Assembly: GCA_902525575.1 (NCBI GenBank) | Contig: CABZHU010000002.1 | Location: 1 to 64,000 of the forward strand | From: an uncultured Pelagibacteraceae bacterium | GTDB lineage: Bacteria; Pseudomonadota; Alphaproteobacteria; Pelagibacterales; AG-422-B15 | Length of the DNA: 64,000 bases | Reading direction: 5' to 3' | Shown: one piece after another, positions 41,847-50,001 of the stretch | Layout: every line of letters begins with the position of its first letter | Numbering within the stretch: position 1 is the stretch's first letter | Notes under the pieces: model-generated | The model's input: only the letters and a program-made list of their open reading frames with translations | Told to the model about the DNA's origin: nothing | Databases searched by the model: none | Position numbers and translations under genes: made by a program

Positions 41847-43115
41847 ATGTTAAAAAAAGTACTACTTTATACAGTATTGTTTTCATCACTATTATCTGCC
41901 AATGCATTTGCAGCCGTCGATGACGAAACAGCTTATGCATTGAACACACTATTATTTCTAATAAGTGGATTTTTGGTGATGTGGATGGCCGCTGGATTCT
42001 GTATGTTAGAATCTGGTCTGGTTACATCTAAAAGTGTTTCGACAATTGCTGCAAAAAATATAGGTTTGTATTCTATAGCTGGGATCATGTTCTGGTTAGT
42101 AGGTTATAATCTTGCATACGGTATTCCAGAAGGTGGATATATTGGAACGTTTACTACATGGAGCGATGGTTCAGCAGTAGCAACTGGTTATTCTGATGGA
42201 TCAGACTGGTTTTTCCAGATGGTATTCTGTGCAACAACAGCTTCAATTGTTTCAGGAACTTTGGCTGAAAGAATAAAAATTTGGCCTTTCTTTTTGTTCG
42301 TAGCAATATTAACAGGAGTTATTTATCCAATCGAGATGGGTTGGCAATGGGGTGGTGGATGGTTATCTGCTGCTGGTTTCTCAGACTTTGCTGGATCAAC
42401 TCTTGTGCATGGTGCAGGTGGTGCAGCGGCATTAGCTGGTGCAATTGTTCTAGGTCCAAGACTTGGAAGATTTGATAACGGAAAGTTAGTTCCATTTGCA
42501 AATTCCTCAATACCTCTAGCAACACTTGGTGTATTTATCTTGTGGTTGGGCTGGTTCGGGTTTAATGGTGGATCACAGCTAGCTCTAGGTTCATTTGATG
42601 ATGCAACAGCTGTAGCAACAATTTATATCAATACAAACTTAGCAGCTTGTGCTGGTGTATTGGTCTGCGCAGCTATAACAAGATTAGCAAGAGGCAAAAC
42701 TGACGTTGTAATGATGTTAAATGGTGCACTCGGTGGTCTAGTGGCAATTACAGCAGAACCATTAATGCCTTCTCCATTGATGGCAATCATCATAGGTGGA
42801 ATTGGTGGTGCGCTAGTATTCGCAGGTACTGAGCTCTTAGTGTCATTAAAAATTGATGACGTTGTAGGAGCTATACCGGTTCACTTGATTGCAGGTGTCT
42901 GGGGTACTCTTGCTGTACCAATTACAAATCCTGATACTAGCTTTGGAACTCAACTCCTTGGCACAGCATCTATTTGTGTGTTTGTTTTTGTGGTGTCCTT
43001 TATTATTTGGGCAATCATGAAAGCCACAATAGGTATAAGGATAAGTGAAGAAGCAGAAAAAGAAGGAACAGACGTAGCTGAGACAGGTGTCATAGCCTAC
43101 TCAATTAGAGACTAA
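41847..43115 (+). CDS. amtB: Ammonium transporter (Amt family)
   Basis: A channel-type inner-membrane transporter for ammonium. From the ATG at 41847 it has 422 residues with a cleavable signal (cut probably after ANAFA) and about 11 helices. Family segments include WMAAGFCMLESGLVTSK, FCATTASIVSGTLAERIK, the conserved His region STLVHGAGGAAALAGA and HLIAGVWGTLAVP. The frame is open to 41802, but GGGAG eight bases before the 41847 ATG and the signal peptide there decide the start. No glnK gene is adjacent, which is unusual because amtB and glnK normally sit together. A strong terminator follows. Confidence 0.93.
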   Translation: MLKKVLLYTVLFSSLLSANAFAAVDDETAYALNTLLFLISGFLVMWMAAGFCMLESGLVTSKSVSTIAAKNIGLYSIAGIMFWLVGYNLAYGIPEGGYIGTFTTWSDGSAVATGYSDGSDWFFQMVFCATTASIVSGTLAERIKIWPFFLFVAILTGVIYPIEMGWQWGGGWLSAAGFSDFAGSTLVHGAGGAAALAGAIVLGPRLGRFDNGKLVPFANSSIPLATLGVFILWLGWFGFNGGSQLALGSFDDATAVATIYINTNLAACAGVLVCAAITRLARGKTDVVMMLNGALGGLVAITAEPLMPSPLMAIIIGGIGGALVFAGTELLVSLKIDDVVGAIPVHLIAGVWGTLAVPITNPDTSFGTQLLGTASICVFVFVVSFIIWAIMKATIGIRISEEAEKEGTDVAETGVIAYSIRD

Positions 43116-43131
43116 GTCTAGTTCGTAATTA

Positions 43132-43184
43132 AAAAACGGGTCCGAAGGTTTCCCCCAGTTATTCCTTCCATCGGACCCGTTTTT
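43132..43184 (+). terminator. Strong intrinsic terminator after amtB
   Basis: Perfect 14-base arms (AAAAACGGGTCCGA at 43132-43145 and its complement at 43171-43184) enclose a 25-base loop. The GC-rich core of the stem is CGGGTCCG, followed by a T run. The A run on the left arm makes it potentially bidirectional. It lies 16 bases after the amtB stop and is the clearest terminator in the window. Confidence 0.9.
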
Positions 43185-43236
43185 ATTTAATTTTAAATTT
43201 GAATTAAGTTTTTTTTGGTAATACATTGCACCAGTC

Positions 43237-44181
43237 ATGACCGAACAAAACAATCCTTTTCACAAAAAAAAATCTGGAGTTTTTTTCTTTAAATCGTCTA
43301 ATCCCTATGAATTTTATGATTTGCTGAATGGTGTTGATATGGAACCCAAACAAGACGTATGGGGAACTTTGATTTTTCCTGAAAATGCTAAATTGCCATG
43401 CCCAGTGATTATTCCAATTCATGGAAGCGCAGGTCTTAGAGAAGGTCATTACACACACATGGTTAACCTATTAGAAGCAGGCTTTGCTGTTTTCAGAATT
43501 CATCATTTTGAATCTAGAGGAGTAATTTCAATCGTAGAAAATCAAACACAAATTACTCTGGCTACCATGATAACAGATGCATTTCGTGCACTTACACTTT
43601 TAAATAAACATCCAGATATTGATAAAGATAAAATTGGCATCATGGGATGGAGTTTAGGTGGTAGCACCGCTCTTTATTCTGCGTGGCAGCCAATAATAGA
43701 TATACTAACCTCAGGGGATGAAAAATTTTCTGCGTATTTACCATTGTATCCTGGAGCATTACTTAAACCTGAAGACAATCGTTGGTCTAATGCTCCAATG
43801 CATATTCTATTTGGTGAAGACGATGATTATACGCCCCTAAGTTTATGTAAAAAACTTATTGATTATATGAAACCTGCTCGTGATGTTGACTTAACAGTTT
43901 ATCCCAACGCTCATCATTCTTTTGATTCAATTGATCCCGTTGAATTCATTCCGTACGCCATCAAGTTAAAAGATATGTTTATTGATTTAAAGAAAGATGG
44001 ACGTCAGGTTTATACTGATGAAAATAACAATACTTTTTACTTGGACAATAAGGAAGAACGGTTTCGCTTGATTAAAGAAACACCCAATCTCTTAGGCGCG
44101 CATGCTGGAGGAAATTGGACGGCGCGTAAACAATCACATCAGGATGTGGTTGATTTTTTTAGGAAGCAATTTTTTTCATAA
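43237..44181 (+). CDS. Dienelactone-hydrolase-family alpha/beta hydrolase
   Basis: A 314-residue soluble hydrolase. The nucleophile elbow is IMGWSLGGSTALY (G-x-S-x-G, Ser rather than the Cys of true dienelactone hydrolases). The acid lies in LFGEDDDYTPLSL and the His in YPNAHHSFDS. The oxyanion segment is IPIHGSAGLREGHY. A C-terminal extension of about 50 residues follows the His. The substrate is unknown. The gene lies between the amtB terminator and the SOS-regulated umuD, in the segment that appears to have been rearranged. Confidence 0.85.
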   Translation: MTEQNNPFHKKKSGVFFFKSSNPYEFYDLLNGVDMEPKQDVWGTLIFPENAKLPCPVIIPIHGSAGLREGHYTHMVNLLEAGFAVFRIHHFESRGVISIVENQTQITLATMITDAFRALTLLNKHPDIDKDKIGIMGWSLGGSTALYSAWQPIIDILTSGDEKFSAYLPLYPGALLKPEDNRWSNAPMHILFGEDDDYTPLSLCKKLIDYMKPARDVDLTVYPNAHHSFDSIDPVEFIPYAIKLKDMFIDLKKDGRQVYTDENNNTFYLDNKEERFRLIKETPNLLGAHAGGNWTARKQSHQDVVDFFRKQFFS

Positions 44182-44197
44182 ATCTTTTTAAGTAGTG

Positions 44198-44226
44198 TTG
44201 ACTCTTGTATTGAGTAATGCAATAAT
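44198..44226 (+). promoter_or_regulatory. Sigma-70-type promoter of umuD
   Basis: TTGACT at 44198-44203 and AATAAT at 44221-44226 are separated by exactly 17 bases. Each hexamer differs from consensus at one position. The expected start of transcription is near 44233, inside the LexA box. Confidence 0.75.
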
Positions 44227-44228
44227 GA

Positions 44229-44243
44229 GAACAAAACAAGAAC
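44229..44243 (+). promoter_or_regulatory. LexA (SOS) box, alphaproteobacterial type
   Basis: GAAC, seven bases (AAAACAA), GAAC: an exact match to the GAAC-N7-GAAC direct-repeat LexA site described for alphaproteobacteria. It overlaps the predicted transcription start and lies 17 bases upstream of the umuD ATG. A bound repressor would block the promoter directly. Confidence 0.85.
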
Positions 44244-44260
44244 ATAATTAGACGTATTTC

Positions 44261-44650
44261 ATGCTTTTAACATTTTATAAAGAGGCCGTAGAGTGTGGTT
44301 TTCCTTCTCCAGCAAGGGATTTTACTGAAGGGACAATTGATTTGAATGAAGAACTTATTCCTCATCCAAATGCAACTTTTATTGTTCGTGCGCGAGGAGA
44401 CTCAATGGTGGGTTCAGGGATTTATCCTGGAGATTTACTGATTGTTGACCGAAGCATTAAGCCTCGAAATGAGTCAATTATTATTGCTGTGCTGGATGGA
44501 GAGTTGAGCGTAAAGATTCTCAGATTTAAGAATAAACAAGTCAATTTATCATCTTCTAATAACAACTACAAAGATGTCTTAGTCTCTGAAGAAATGGATT
44601 TTACCATATGGGGAGTATGTACGAATGTTATTCATAATTTAAGTCCATAA
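44261..44650 (+). CDS. umuD: UmuD-like S24 self-cleaving SOS protein
   Basis: A 129-residue LexA/UmuD-family serine peptidase. The self-cleavage site Cys12-Gly13 lies in AVECGFPSPARDF. The nucleophile Ser48 is in RARGDSMVGSGIYPGDLLIVDRS, and the general base Lys85 is in GELSVKIL. In relatives RecA-induced cleavage gives UmuD', which joins UmuC to form the translesion polymerase V. Here the partner gene is truncated, so UmuD may have lost its usual function. Confidence 0.93.
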   Translation: MLLTFYKEAVECGFPSPARDFTEGTIDLNEELIPHPNATFIVRARGDSMVGSGIYPGDLLIVDRSIKPRNESIIIAVLDGELSVKILRFKNKQVNLSSSNNNYKDVLVSEEMDFTIWGVCTNVIHNLSP

Positions 44651-44662
44651 AATAGATGAAGC

Positions 44663-45478
44663 ATGAATAATAAAGTTTTTGCACTAATTGATTGTAACGC
44701 ATTTTATGTTTCTTGTGAGAGAGTTTTTAATCCCAAGCTCAACAATAGACCAGTTGTAGCATTATCCAATAATGATGGTTGCATTATATCTCGTTCAAAA
44801 GAAGCAAAAGCACTTGGTATCAAAATGGGCGTACCACTCTTCAAAGTCAAAGATATTGTAGAAAAGGAAAATGTATTTGTTTTTTCCTCTAATTATACAT
44901 TGTACGCCGATATGTCGCGCCGTGTAATGAATATCATTTCATATTCATCTCCTCACACAGAGATTTATTCAATTGATGAAGCGTTTGTAGAGTTAAGCAG
45001 TCTATCGATTGACTATGAAGAATACGCACATCAATTGAGAAAGACCATTTTACAGCATACAGGTATCCCAGTTAGTATAGGCATAGCGTCAACAAAAACC
45101 CTATCAAAAGTTGCAAACCATAAGGCAAAAAAAGATGAGACTTTAAATGGTGTTTGCTCTCTAGTAGGTCATAAAAATATTGATCGAACATACTCACAAG
45201 GTCATGGATATAAAGATTTATGTAAGGAACTTCTGAATATCGATATTTCAAAAAAACAGCAATCAAGCGACTGGTCAAATCCTGATTTAACTAAAGAACA
45301 AATAAATTATGCTGCGACTGATGTAATGCACTTACATGCTATAAAGATTAAACTAGATGAAATCCTAAAAAGACAAAATAGAGAACTACTTGTCGAGGCG
45401 TGTATCAAATTTCTGCCTATAAGAGTTGAGCTCGATTTAAGGGGATGGGAAAATGATATTTTTTCTCATTCTAATTAA
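44663..45478 (+). pseudogene. In-frame chimera: UmuC polymerase N-terminus joined to RNase D C-terminus
   Basis: The 271-residue frame has no internal stop. Residues 1 to ~165 are UmuC: ALIDCNAFYVSCERVF with catalytic Asp10, NNDGCIISRSKEAK, YSIDEAFVELS (Asp105, Glu106) and SIGIASTKTLSKVANHKAK. From about residue 174 the sequence is the C-terminal part of alphaproteobacterial RNase D: RTYSQGHGYKDLCKELL, SSDWSNPDLTKEQINYAATD (exonuclease motif III Tyr216/Asp220), FLPIRVELDLRGWENDIF. UmuC should continue for ~250 more residues (little finger, beta-clamp contact), and RNase D lacks its first ~110, including its catalytic Asp and Glu. The join lies near 45160-45190. Neither activity is expected to be complete. 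The next gene, kdsD, normally follows rnd in this class. Confidence 0.85.
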
Positions 45479-45486
45479 TATTACAC

Positions 45487-46452
45487 ATGAGTATAAATAA
45501 AATTAAAAGTTACGGAAAATCAGTTATAGAAACAGAAATATCTGGCGCTAAAAAACTGTTTAAATCAATCAATTCAGATTTTGCCAGAGCTATCAACAAA
45601 CTTTCAAAAATTAAGGGAAAGGTAATAATCACAGGTGTAGGAAAATCTGGTCATATTGCAAGTAAAATTTCAAGCACCATGAGTTCAACTGGTACGCTTT
45701 CTCAGTATTGCTCTCCAACAGATATGAGTCATGGTGATTTAGGAATAATTACTAAAAATGATGCCATAATAATTATATCTAATTCTGGTAAGAGTGAGGA
45801 AATTAAAGCTTTGTTAGATTTTGCAAAAAAAAATAAAGTTTTTGTTATAGGAATCACATCCAATTCAAAAAGTACTCTCTATAAATTGTGTAATATTCCA
45901 TTATTAATTCCGAATTCAAAAGAAGCATGTTCAATAGGGTTGGCACCTACAACTTCAACCACTATGTCATTAATCTTAGGCGACGCCATCTGTGTATCTC
46001 TAATGAAGGTAAAGAATTTCAAGCTTAAAGACTACAAAATGATACATCCTGGGGGTGCTTTAGGCGCTAATATGCTTCAGGTTCAAGATATAATGCATAC
46101 TGGGAAAAAAATGCCAATTGTTCGTGAAAATTCTTCAATGAAGTCTGTCATTGTTGAGATGACGAAAAAATCATTTGGTCATGTAGCAATAAAAAATAAA
46201 GAAAATAAACTGATAGGAATAATTACCGATGGAGATTTAAGAAGACACATTAGAAAAGCATTATTAGATGTAAATGTAAAAGAAATTATGTCCTCAAAAC
46301 CAATGCTTATATGTAAAGAAGAACTGGTTATTAATATACTTCAAAAAATGAATACAAATAAAATTACATGTTTATTTGTAGTAAATAACTTAAAAGATAA
46401 AAAGCCAATAGGTATTATCCATATCCATGACTGTATTCGATATGTTAATTAA
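45487..46452 (+). CDS. kdsD: D-arabinose 5-phosphate isomerase (KpsF/GutQ family)
   Basis: Converts ribulose 5-phosphate to arabinose 5-phosphate, the first step toward the Kdo sugar of lipopolysaccharide. The 321 residues contain an N-terminal SIS domain (TGVGKSGHIASKISSTMSSTG, ISNSGKSEEI). Two C-terminal CBS domains follow (VQDIMHTGKKMPIV, GIITDGDLRRHI, VKEIMSSKPMLI). It heads the kdsD-lptC-lptA-lptB run, with lptC overlapping its 3' end. Confidence 0.95.
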   Translation: MSINKIKSYGKSVIETEISGAKKLFKSINSDFARAINKLSKIKGKVIITGVGKSGHIASKISSTMSSTGTLSQYCSPTDMSHGDLGIITKNDAIIIISNSGKSEEIKALLDFAKKNKVFVIGITSNSKSTLYKLCNIPLLIPNSKEACSIGLAPTTSTTMSLILGDAICVSLMKVKNFKLKDYKMIHPGGALGANMLQVQDIMHTGKKMPIVRENSSMKSVIVEMTKKSFGHVAIKNKENKLIGIITDGDLRRHIRKALLDVNVKEIMSSKPMLICKEELVINILQKMNTNKITCLFVVNNLKDKKPIGIIHIHDCIRYVN

Positions 46453-46948
46453 GAATATTGCAAAATTATCTTTTTTCTTTTTATTAATATCAATTTTATT
46501 CCAGACTAATTTATTTTCTAATGAAAACATCGAAATTGAAATAGATAGACCAAAATTTTCTGAAAAAGGTCTCGATAATAGGCTTTATGAAATTAAAGCT
46601 GAGAAGGGCATTCAGCGAGAAGATAATTTAGAGTTATTTATTGTCGAGGGTAAATTAAGAACTGACTCTGGTGTTTGGATATATTTAAATGCTAAAAAGG
46701 GTAACTTTGACCAAGTAAAAAATTTAATAGAACTTAATGGGGAAATAAACTTTTATACTGATGAAGAAGATAGGTTTCAGTCCGACAATGCATTTTTTTC
46801 AATCAATGATGATATAATTGAATTCAATAATAATGTTAAACATATTAGGGGAACCAATATTATAACAGCAAACGAGTCAAAAATTAGCGGCAATTTTAAT
46901 CATATTGTCTATAAGGGCAATGTGAGTACTTCCTATATCATAGATTAA
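46442..46948 (+). CDS. lptC: LPS export system protein LptC
   Basis: A 168-residue bitopic inner-membrane protein. One N-terminal helix (about 8-25) is followed by an OstA-like beta fold (DNRLYEIKAEKGIQRED, LNAKKGNFDQVKNLIEL). It links the LptBFG transporter to LptA in the periplasm. Sequence similarity is weak, as usual for LptC, but size, topology and position between kdsD and lptA are convincing. The start at 46442 (MLIKNIAKL) is preferred over an ATG 15 bases upstream. Confidence 0.87.
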   Translation: MLIKNIAKLSFFFLLISILFQTNLFSNENIEIEIDRPKFSEKGLDNRLYEIKAEKGIQREDNLELFIVEGKLRTDSGVWIYLNAKKGNFDQVKNLIELNGEINFYTDEEDRFQSDNAFFSINDDIIEFNNNVKHIRGTNIITANESKISGNFNHIVYKGNVSTSYIID

Positions 46949-46951
46949 TTT

Positions 46952-47401
46952 ATGCTTAAAAATTTTTTTATTACTTTCTTGTTCATTTTATTTACCAATT
47001 TGGCAAACGCTAAACAAATAAAAATTGTGTCTGATAAATTAGAAATTATTAGAGCAGAAAATATTTCAATTTTCTCTGGAAATGTATATGCCGTAGAAGA
47101 TAATTTAAGTATATGGTCTGAAAAATTAATTATGACCTCAAGCAAAGACGAAAAAGAAGTTAAGGAAATCAATGCCCATGGCAATGTAAAAATAGTAAGT
47201 GAAGAATTATCCATTAATGGTGATAAGGCGAGGTATGACCCTATTCAAAATAAATTATTTGTTTTTGGGAAAGTTGAGGTTTTACAAAACCAAAGTATTA
47301 TCTTATGTGATAAAATAATTGTAGATCTAGAAAATTCATCAAGTATTATGAGTAGTGACTCAAATAAAAGAGTAGAAGCATTAATAATCAACGAAAAGTA
47401 A
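46952..47401 (+). CDS. lptA: LPS transport periplasmic protein LptA
   Basis: A 149-residue periplasmic protein. The signal peptide is probably cut after LANA, leaving KQIKIVSDKLEIIRAENISIF, the start of the OstA/LptA beta-jellyroll. INAHGNVKIVSEELSINGDKARYD is the typical repeat unit. It forms the bridge that carries LPS from LptC to LptD. It starts three bases after lptC and ends seven bases before lptB. Confidence 0.92.
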   Translation: MLKNFFITFLFILFTNLANAKQIKIVSDKLEIIRAENISIFSGNVYAVEDNLSIWSEKLIMTSSKDEKEVKEINAHGNVKIVSEELSINGDKARYDPIQNKLFVFGKVEVLQNQSIILCDKIIVDLENSSSIMSSDSNKRVEALIINEK

Positions 47402-47408
47402 GAATACA

Positions 47409-48161
47409 ATGGCTGAAAAACCTAAATTAGTCTCCTCAAATCCAGGACTTGAGGTTAATAACTTAAGAAAATCACTGTCAGGAAAGCAGATCGTAAGAAA
47501 TATCTCGTTGAAAGTTGAAAAAGGTAAAGTAATAGGGTTACTTGGCCCAAACGGAGCGGGAAAAAGTACAGCTTTATATTGCATTATGGGTCTAATTAGT
47601 TGTGATAGTGGTGAAATAAAATTAAACAATAATGATATTACGAGTCTTCCAATGTGGAAAAGAGCACAAGCAGGACTTGGTTATTTGCCACAACAACCAA
47701 GTATCTTTAGGGGCTTGAGTGTTGAAAACAATATTATGGCAATATTAGAAACAACCAAACTCAATTTAGATCAGAGAATAAATAGACTTGAGGAACTATT
47801 AGCGGAATTTAATTTAACTCATTTACGAAATGCAATGCCTCACCAGTTGTCAGGTGGTGAAAGACGTAAATGTGAATGTGCAAGATTGCTTGGAACTAAT
47901 CCGTCGTACGTACTTTTTGATGAACCATTTTCTGCACTAGATCCTATATCTATCAACGATATCAAGTCTGAAGTTAATAGACTTAAGAATAAAGGTATAT
48001 CTGTTATAATCACGGATCACCAAGTCAGAGAGGTATTAGATATTAGCGATTACAGCTACCTACTTTTCAGTGGTGAGATTATTGCACATGGAACAAGTGA
48101 AAAAATTCTAGGTAGTAAAGAAGCAAGAAAATTTTATTTGGGAGACGCGTTCAAGTTCTAA
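47409..48161 (+). CDS. lptB: LPS export ABC transporter ATPase LptB
   Basis: The ATPase that powers LPS extraction by LptF/LptG. It has 250 residues. Walker A is LLGPNGAGKSTALYCIMGL, with the LptB-type GLGYLPQQPSIFRGLSVENN around the Q-loop. The signature is QLSGGERRKCECARLL, Walker B YVLFDEPFSALDP, and the H-loop VIITDHQVREVL. The stop codon touches the 3' end of a tRNA gene on the opposite strand. The rpoN and hpf genes that often follow lptB in this class are absent. Confidence 0.96.
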   Translation: MAEKPKLVSSNPGLEVNNLRKSLSGKQIVRNISLKVEKGKVIGLLGPNGAGKSTALYCIMGLISCDSGEIKLNNNDITSLPMWKRAQAGLGYLPQQPSIFRGLSVENNIMAILETTKLNLDQRINRLEELLAEFNLTHLRNAMPHQLSGGERRKCECARLLGTNPSYVLFDEPFSALDPISINDIKSEVNRLKNKGISVIITDHQVREVLDISDYSYLLFSGEIIAHGTSEKILGSKEARKFYLGDAFKF

Positions 48162-48237
48162 TGGTGGAGCTGACCGGGATCGAACCGGTGACCCTCAACA
48201 TGCCATGCTGATGCTCTCCCAGCTGAGCTACAGCCCC
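48162..48237 (-). tRNA. tRNA-Ala (anticodon GGC)
   Basis: On the minus strand 76 bases fold as a complete tRNA. The acceptor pair is GGGGCTG/CAGCTCC and the D stem GCTC/GAGC. The anticodon stem is TCAGC/GTTGA with loop ATGGCAT giving GGC, and the T arm is ACCGG-TTCGATC-CCGGT. The CCA end is encoded. It lies four bases after the stop of the TIGR02300-type gene on the same strand, and its CCA end abuts the lptB stop codon. Confidence 0.97.
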
Positions 48238-48241
48238 ATAT

Positions 48242-48610
48242 CTAGTCTTGATCAATTCCTTCGTTAGTTTCGGTATTATCTAAGTCGATATCAACATCAC
48301 TAGTTATAACTTCATTGTCTACTTCCGAGTCTTCAAGACTAATTGTATCCTCGTCAATTTCATCTTCCAGGTCTATTTCAGTTACATCAGCTATCGACTC
48401 CGTTGCATTGCTTCCTACTAAGTTGTCATCAGCAACTGTATCTACATCATCAATGAATACTTGTTTGGCTGTAGTTGATGTTGTCTCATTTAAAGGATCT
48501 ACGTATTCAGTGCCACAATGCGGGCAAATAGCTGGTTTTCGATTAAGGTCATAAAATTTTGCCTCACAATTACTGCACACAACTTTCTTCCCAAATTTTA
48601 TGTCTGGCAT
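48242..48610 (-). CDS. TIGR02300-family protein (zinc-ribbon N-terminus, acidic tail)
   Basis: A 122-residue protein. The first 40 residues hold two C-x2-C knuckles (VVCSNCEAKFYDLNRKPAIC and PHCGTEY), which is the signature of the alphaproteobacterial TIGR02300 family. The remaining ~80 residues are strongly acidic (Asp/Glu with Thr and Ser) and probably disordered. The function is unknown. It is divergent from aroA across 101 bases, as in many alphaproteobacteria. Confidence 0.88.
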   Translation of the reverse strand: MPDIKFGKKVVCSNCEAKFYDLNRKPAICPHCGTEYVDPLNETTSTTAKQVFIDDVDTVADDNLVGSNATESIADVTEIDLEDEIDEDTISLEDSEVDNEVITSDVDIDLDNTETNEGIDQD

Positions 48611-48711
48611 ATGTAATCTCTAGATAATTTATTGGTTAAAATTTTGACAATCTCAAAAAATATACAGTATTATCGAAGAATATCCTAACTTATTAAATTA
48701 ACAATACAAAA

Positions 48712-50001
48712 GTGCTTAAATTAAAAGGTTCAATTAAAATATCTGGCGATAAGTCCATTTCACACAGAGCGCTTATTTTTGCCTCCCTTTCTACAGGTAA
48801 AGTAAAAATCTCAAATTTACTGGAGTCAGATGATGTAATGCGAACCCTAAATATTCTAAAAGAGTTGGGCATAAAAATTATTAAAAAAAAAGCACAATGG
48901 ATTGTTTATGGAAATGGAACTGGTGGATATATTCAACCTGCTCAAGTACTTGATTGTGGCAATAGTGGCACAACTTCACGTTTGATGATAGGAGCAGTTT
49001 CATCTAATCCTATAAGCTGCACATTTATAGGGGATAATTCCCTAAGTAAGCGATCAATGTCAAGACTATCAGTATTTCTAGAAAAAATGGGAGCTGAAAT
49101 AAAACTTACTAAAAAAGATTTTTTACCACTCCATATAATTGGTGACATAAATCTAATTCCTATGGAACACATTATGCAAAAAGCATCCGCTCAAGTTAAA
49201 TCTGCTATAATATTATCAGCTCTAAACTTGCGAGGGAAGACTAGAATAATTGAAAAAAAAAATACACGTGATCACACAGAAAGATTATTGCGTTATCTTA
49301 AAATAAACTTCAAAAAGAAAATATTAAGCAAAAGTTCAACATCTATAGAACTTAATGGTCCATATGAGATAAAGCCAAGAAATATTATAGTAGCAAGTGA
49401 CCCATCCAGTGCAGCATTTTTTATTGTGGGAGCACTGATTATTCCAGATTCCAAAATTACATTAAAAAATATAGCACTTAACAAATCTAGAATTGCTTTT
49501 ATCGATGTCCTTAAAAAGATGGGAGGCAAGATAAGAATTAAAAAAACTAAAAGTATATCTGGCGAAGATGTTGGTGACATTCATGTCAAATATAGCTTAC
49601 TAAATGCGATTAAAATAAAAGCATCTTTATCTCCCTATTTAATAGATGAGTACCCAATACTATCTATTGCTGCATCACAGGCCAAAGGTATTACAACTAT
49701 GAGAGGATTATCAGAGCTTAGACATAAAGAAAGTGACCGGATAAAGAGCATTGTAACGAATTTATCTAAGGTAGGCTTCAAAGTAGTTTCAAATAAAGAT
49801 GATATATCTATCAAAGGATCAAATAAAATACAGATTGATAATCGAAAAAAAATAAAAACATATGGTGATCACAGAATTGCTATGTCGTTTGTAATTCTAG
49901 GTCTACTTTATAAGAATAAATTAATTATTGATGATGAGTCCTGTATCTCAATAAGTTATCCTGATTTTAAAAATCATTTAAAAAAATTATCTTCCCATTA
50001 A
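48712..50001 (+). CDS. aroA: 3-phosphoshikimate 1-carboxyvinyltransferase (EPSP synthase)
   Basis: The sixth step of the shikimate pathway, joining phosphoenolpyruvate and shikimate 3-phosphate. The 429 residues show the N-terminal GSIKISGDKSISHRALIFAS, DCGNSGTTSRLMIGA and the C-terminal ELRHKESDRIKSI and GDHRIAMSFVILG. The start is GTG at 48712. It opens the plus-strand run aroA-cmk-rpsA and overlaps cmk by one base. Confidence 0.97.
   Translation: MLKLKGSIKISGDKSISHRALIFASLSTGKVKISNLLESDDVMRTLNILKELGIKIIKKKAQWIVYGNGTGGYIQPAQVLDCGNSGTTSRLMIGAVSSNPISCTFIGDNSLSKRSMSRLSVFLEKMGAEIKLTKKDFLPLHIIGDINLIPMEHIMQKASAQVKSAIILSALNLRGKTRIIEKKNTRDHTERLLRYLKINFKKKILSKSSTSIELNGPYEIKPRNIIVASDPSSAAFFIVGALIIPDSKITLKNIALNKSRIAFIDVLKKMGGKIRIKKTKSISGEDVGDIHVKYSLLNAIKIKASLSPYLIDEYPILSIAASQAKGITTMRGLSELRHKESDRIKSIVTNLSKVGFKVVSNKDDISIKGSNKIQIDNRKKIKTYGDHRIAMSFVILGLLYKNKLIIDDESCISISYPDFKNHLKKLSSH

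Noticed and set aside
43237..44181. Dienelactone-hydrolase-like gene as part of a mobile island with umuD
   Set aside because: It lies in the irregular segment, but there are no flanking repeats, no attachment site and no mobility gene, and I could not demonstrate atypical composition by eye.
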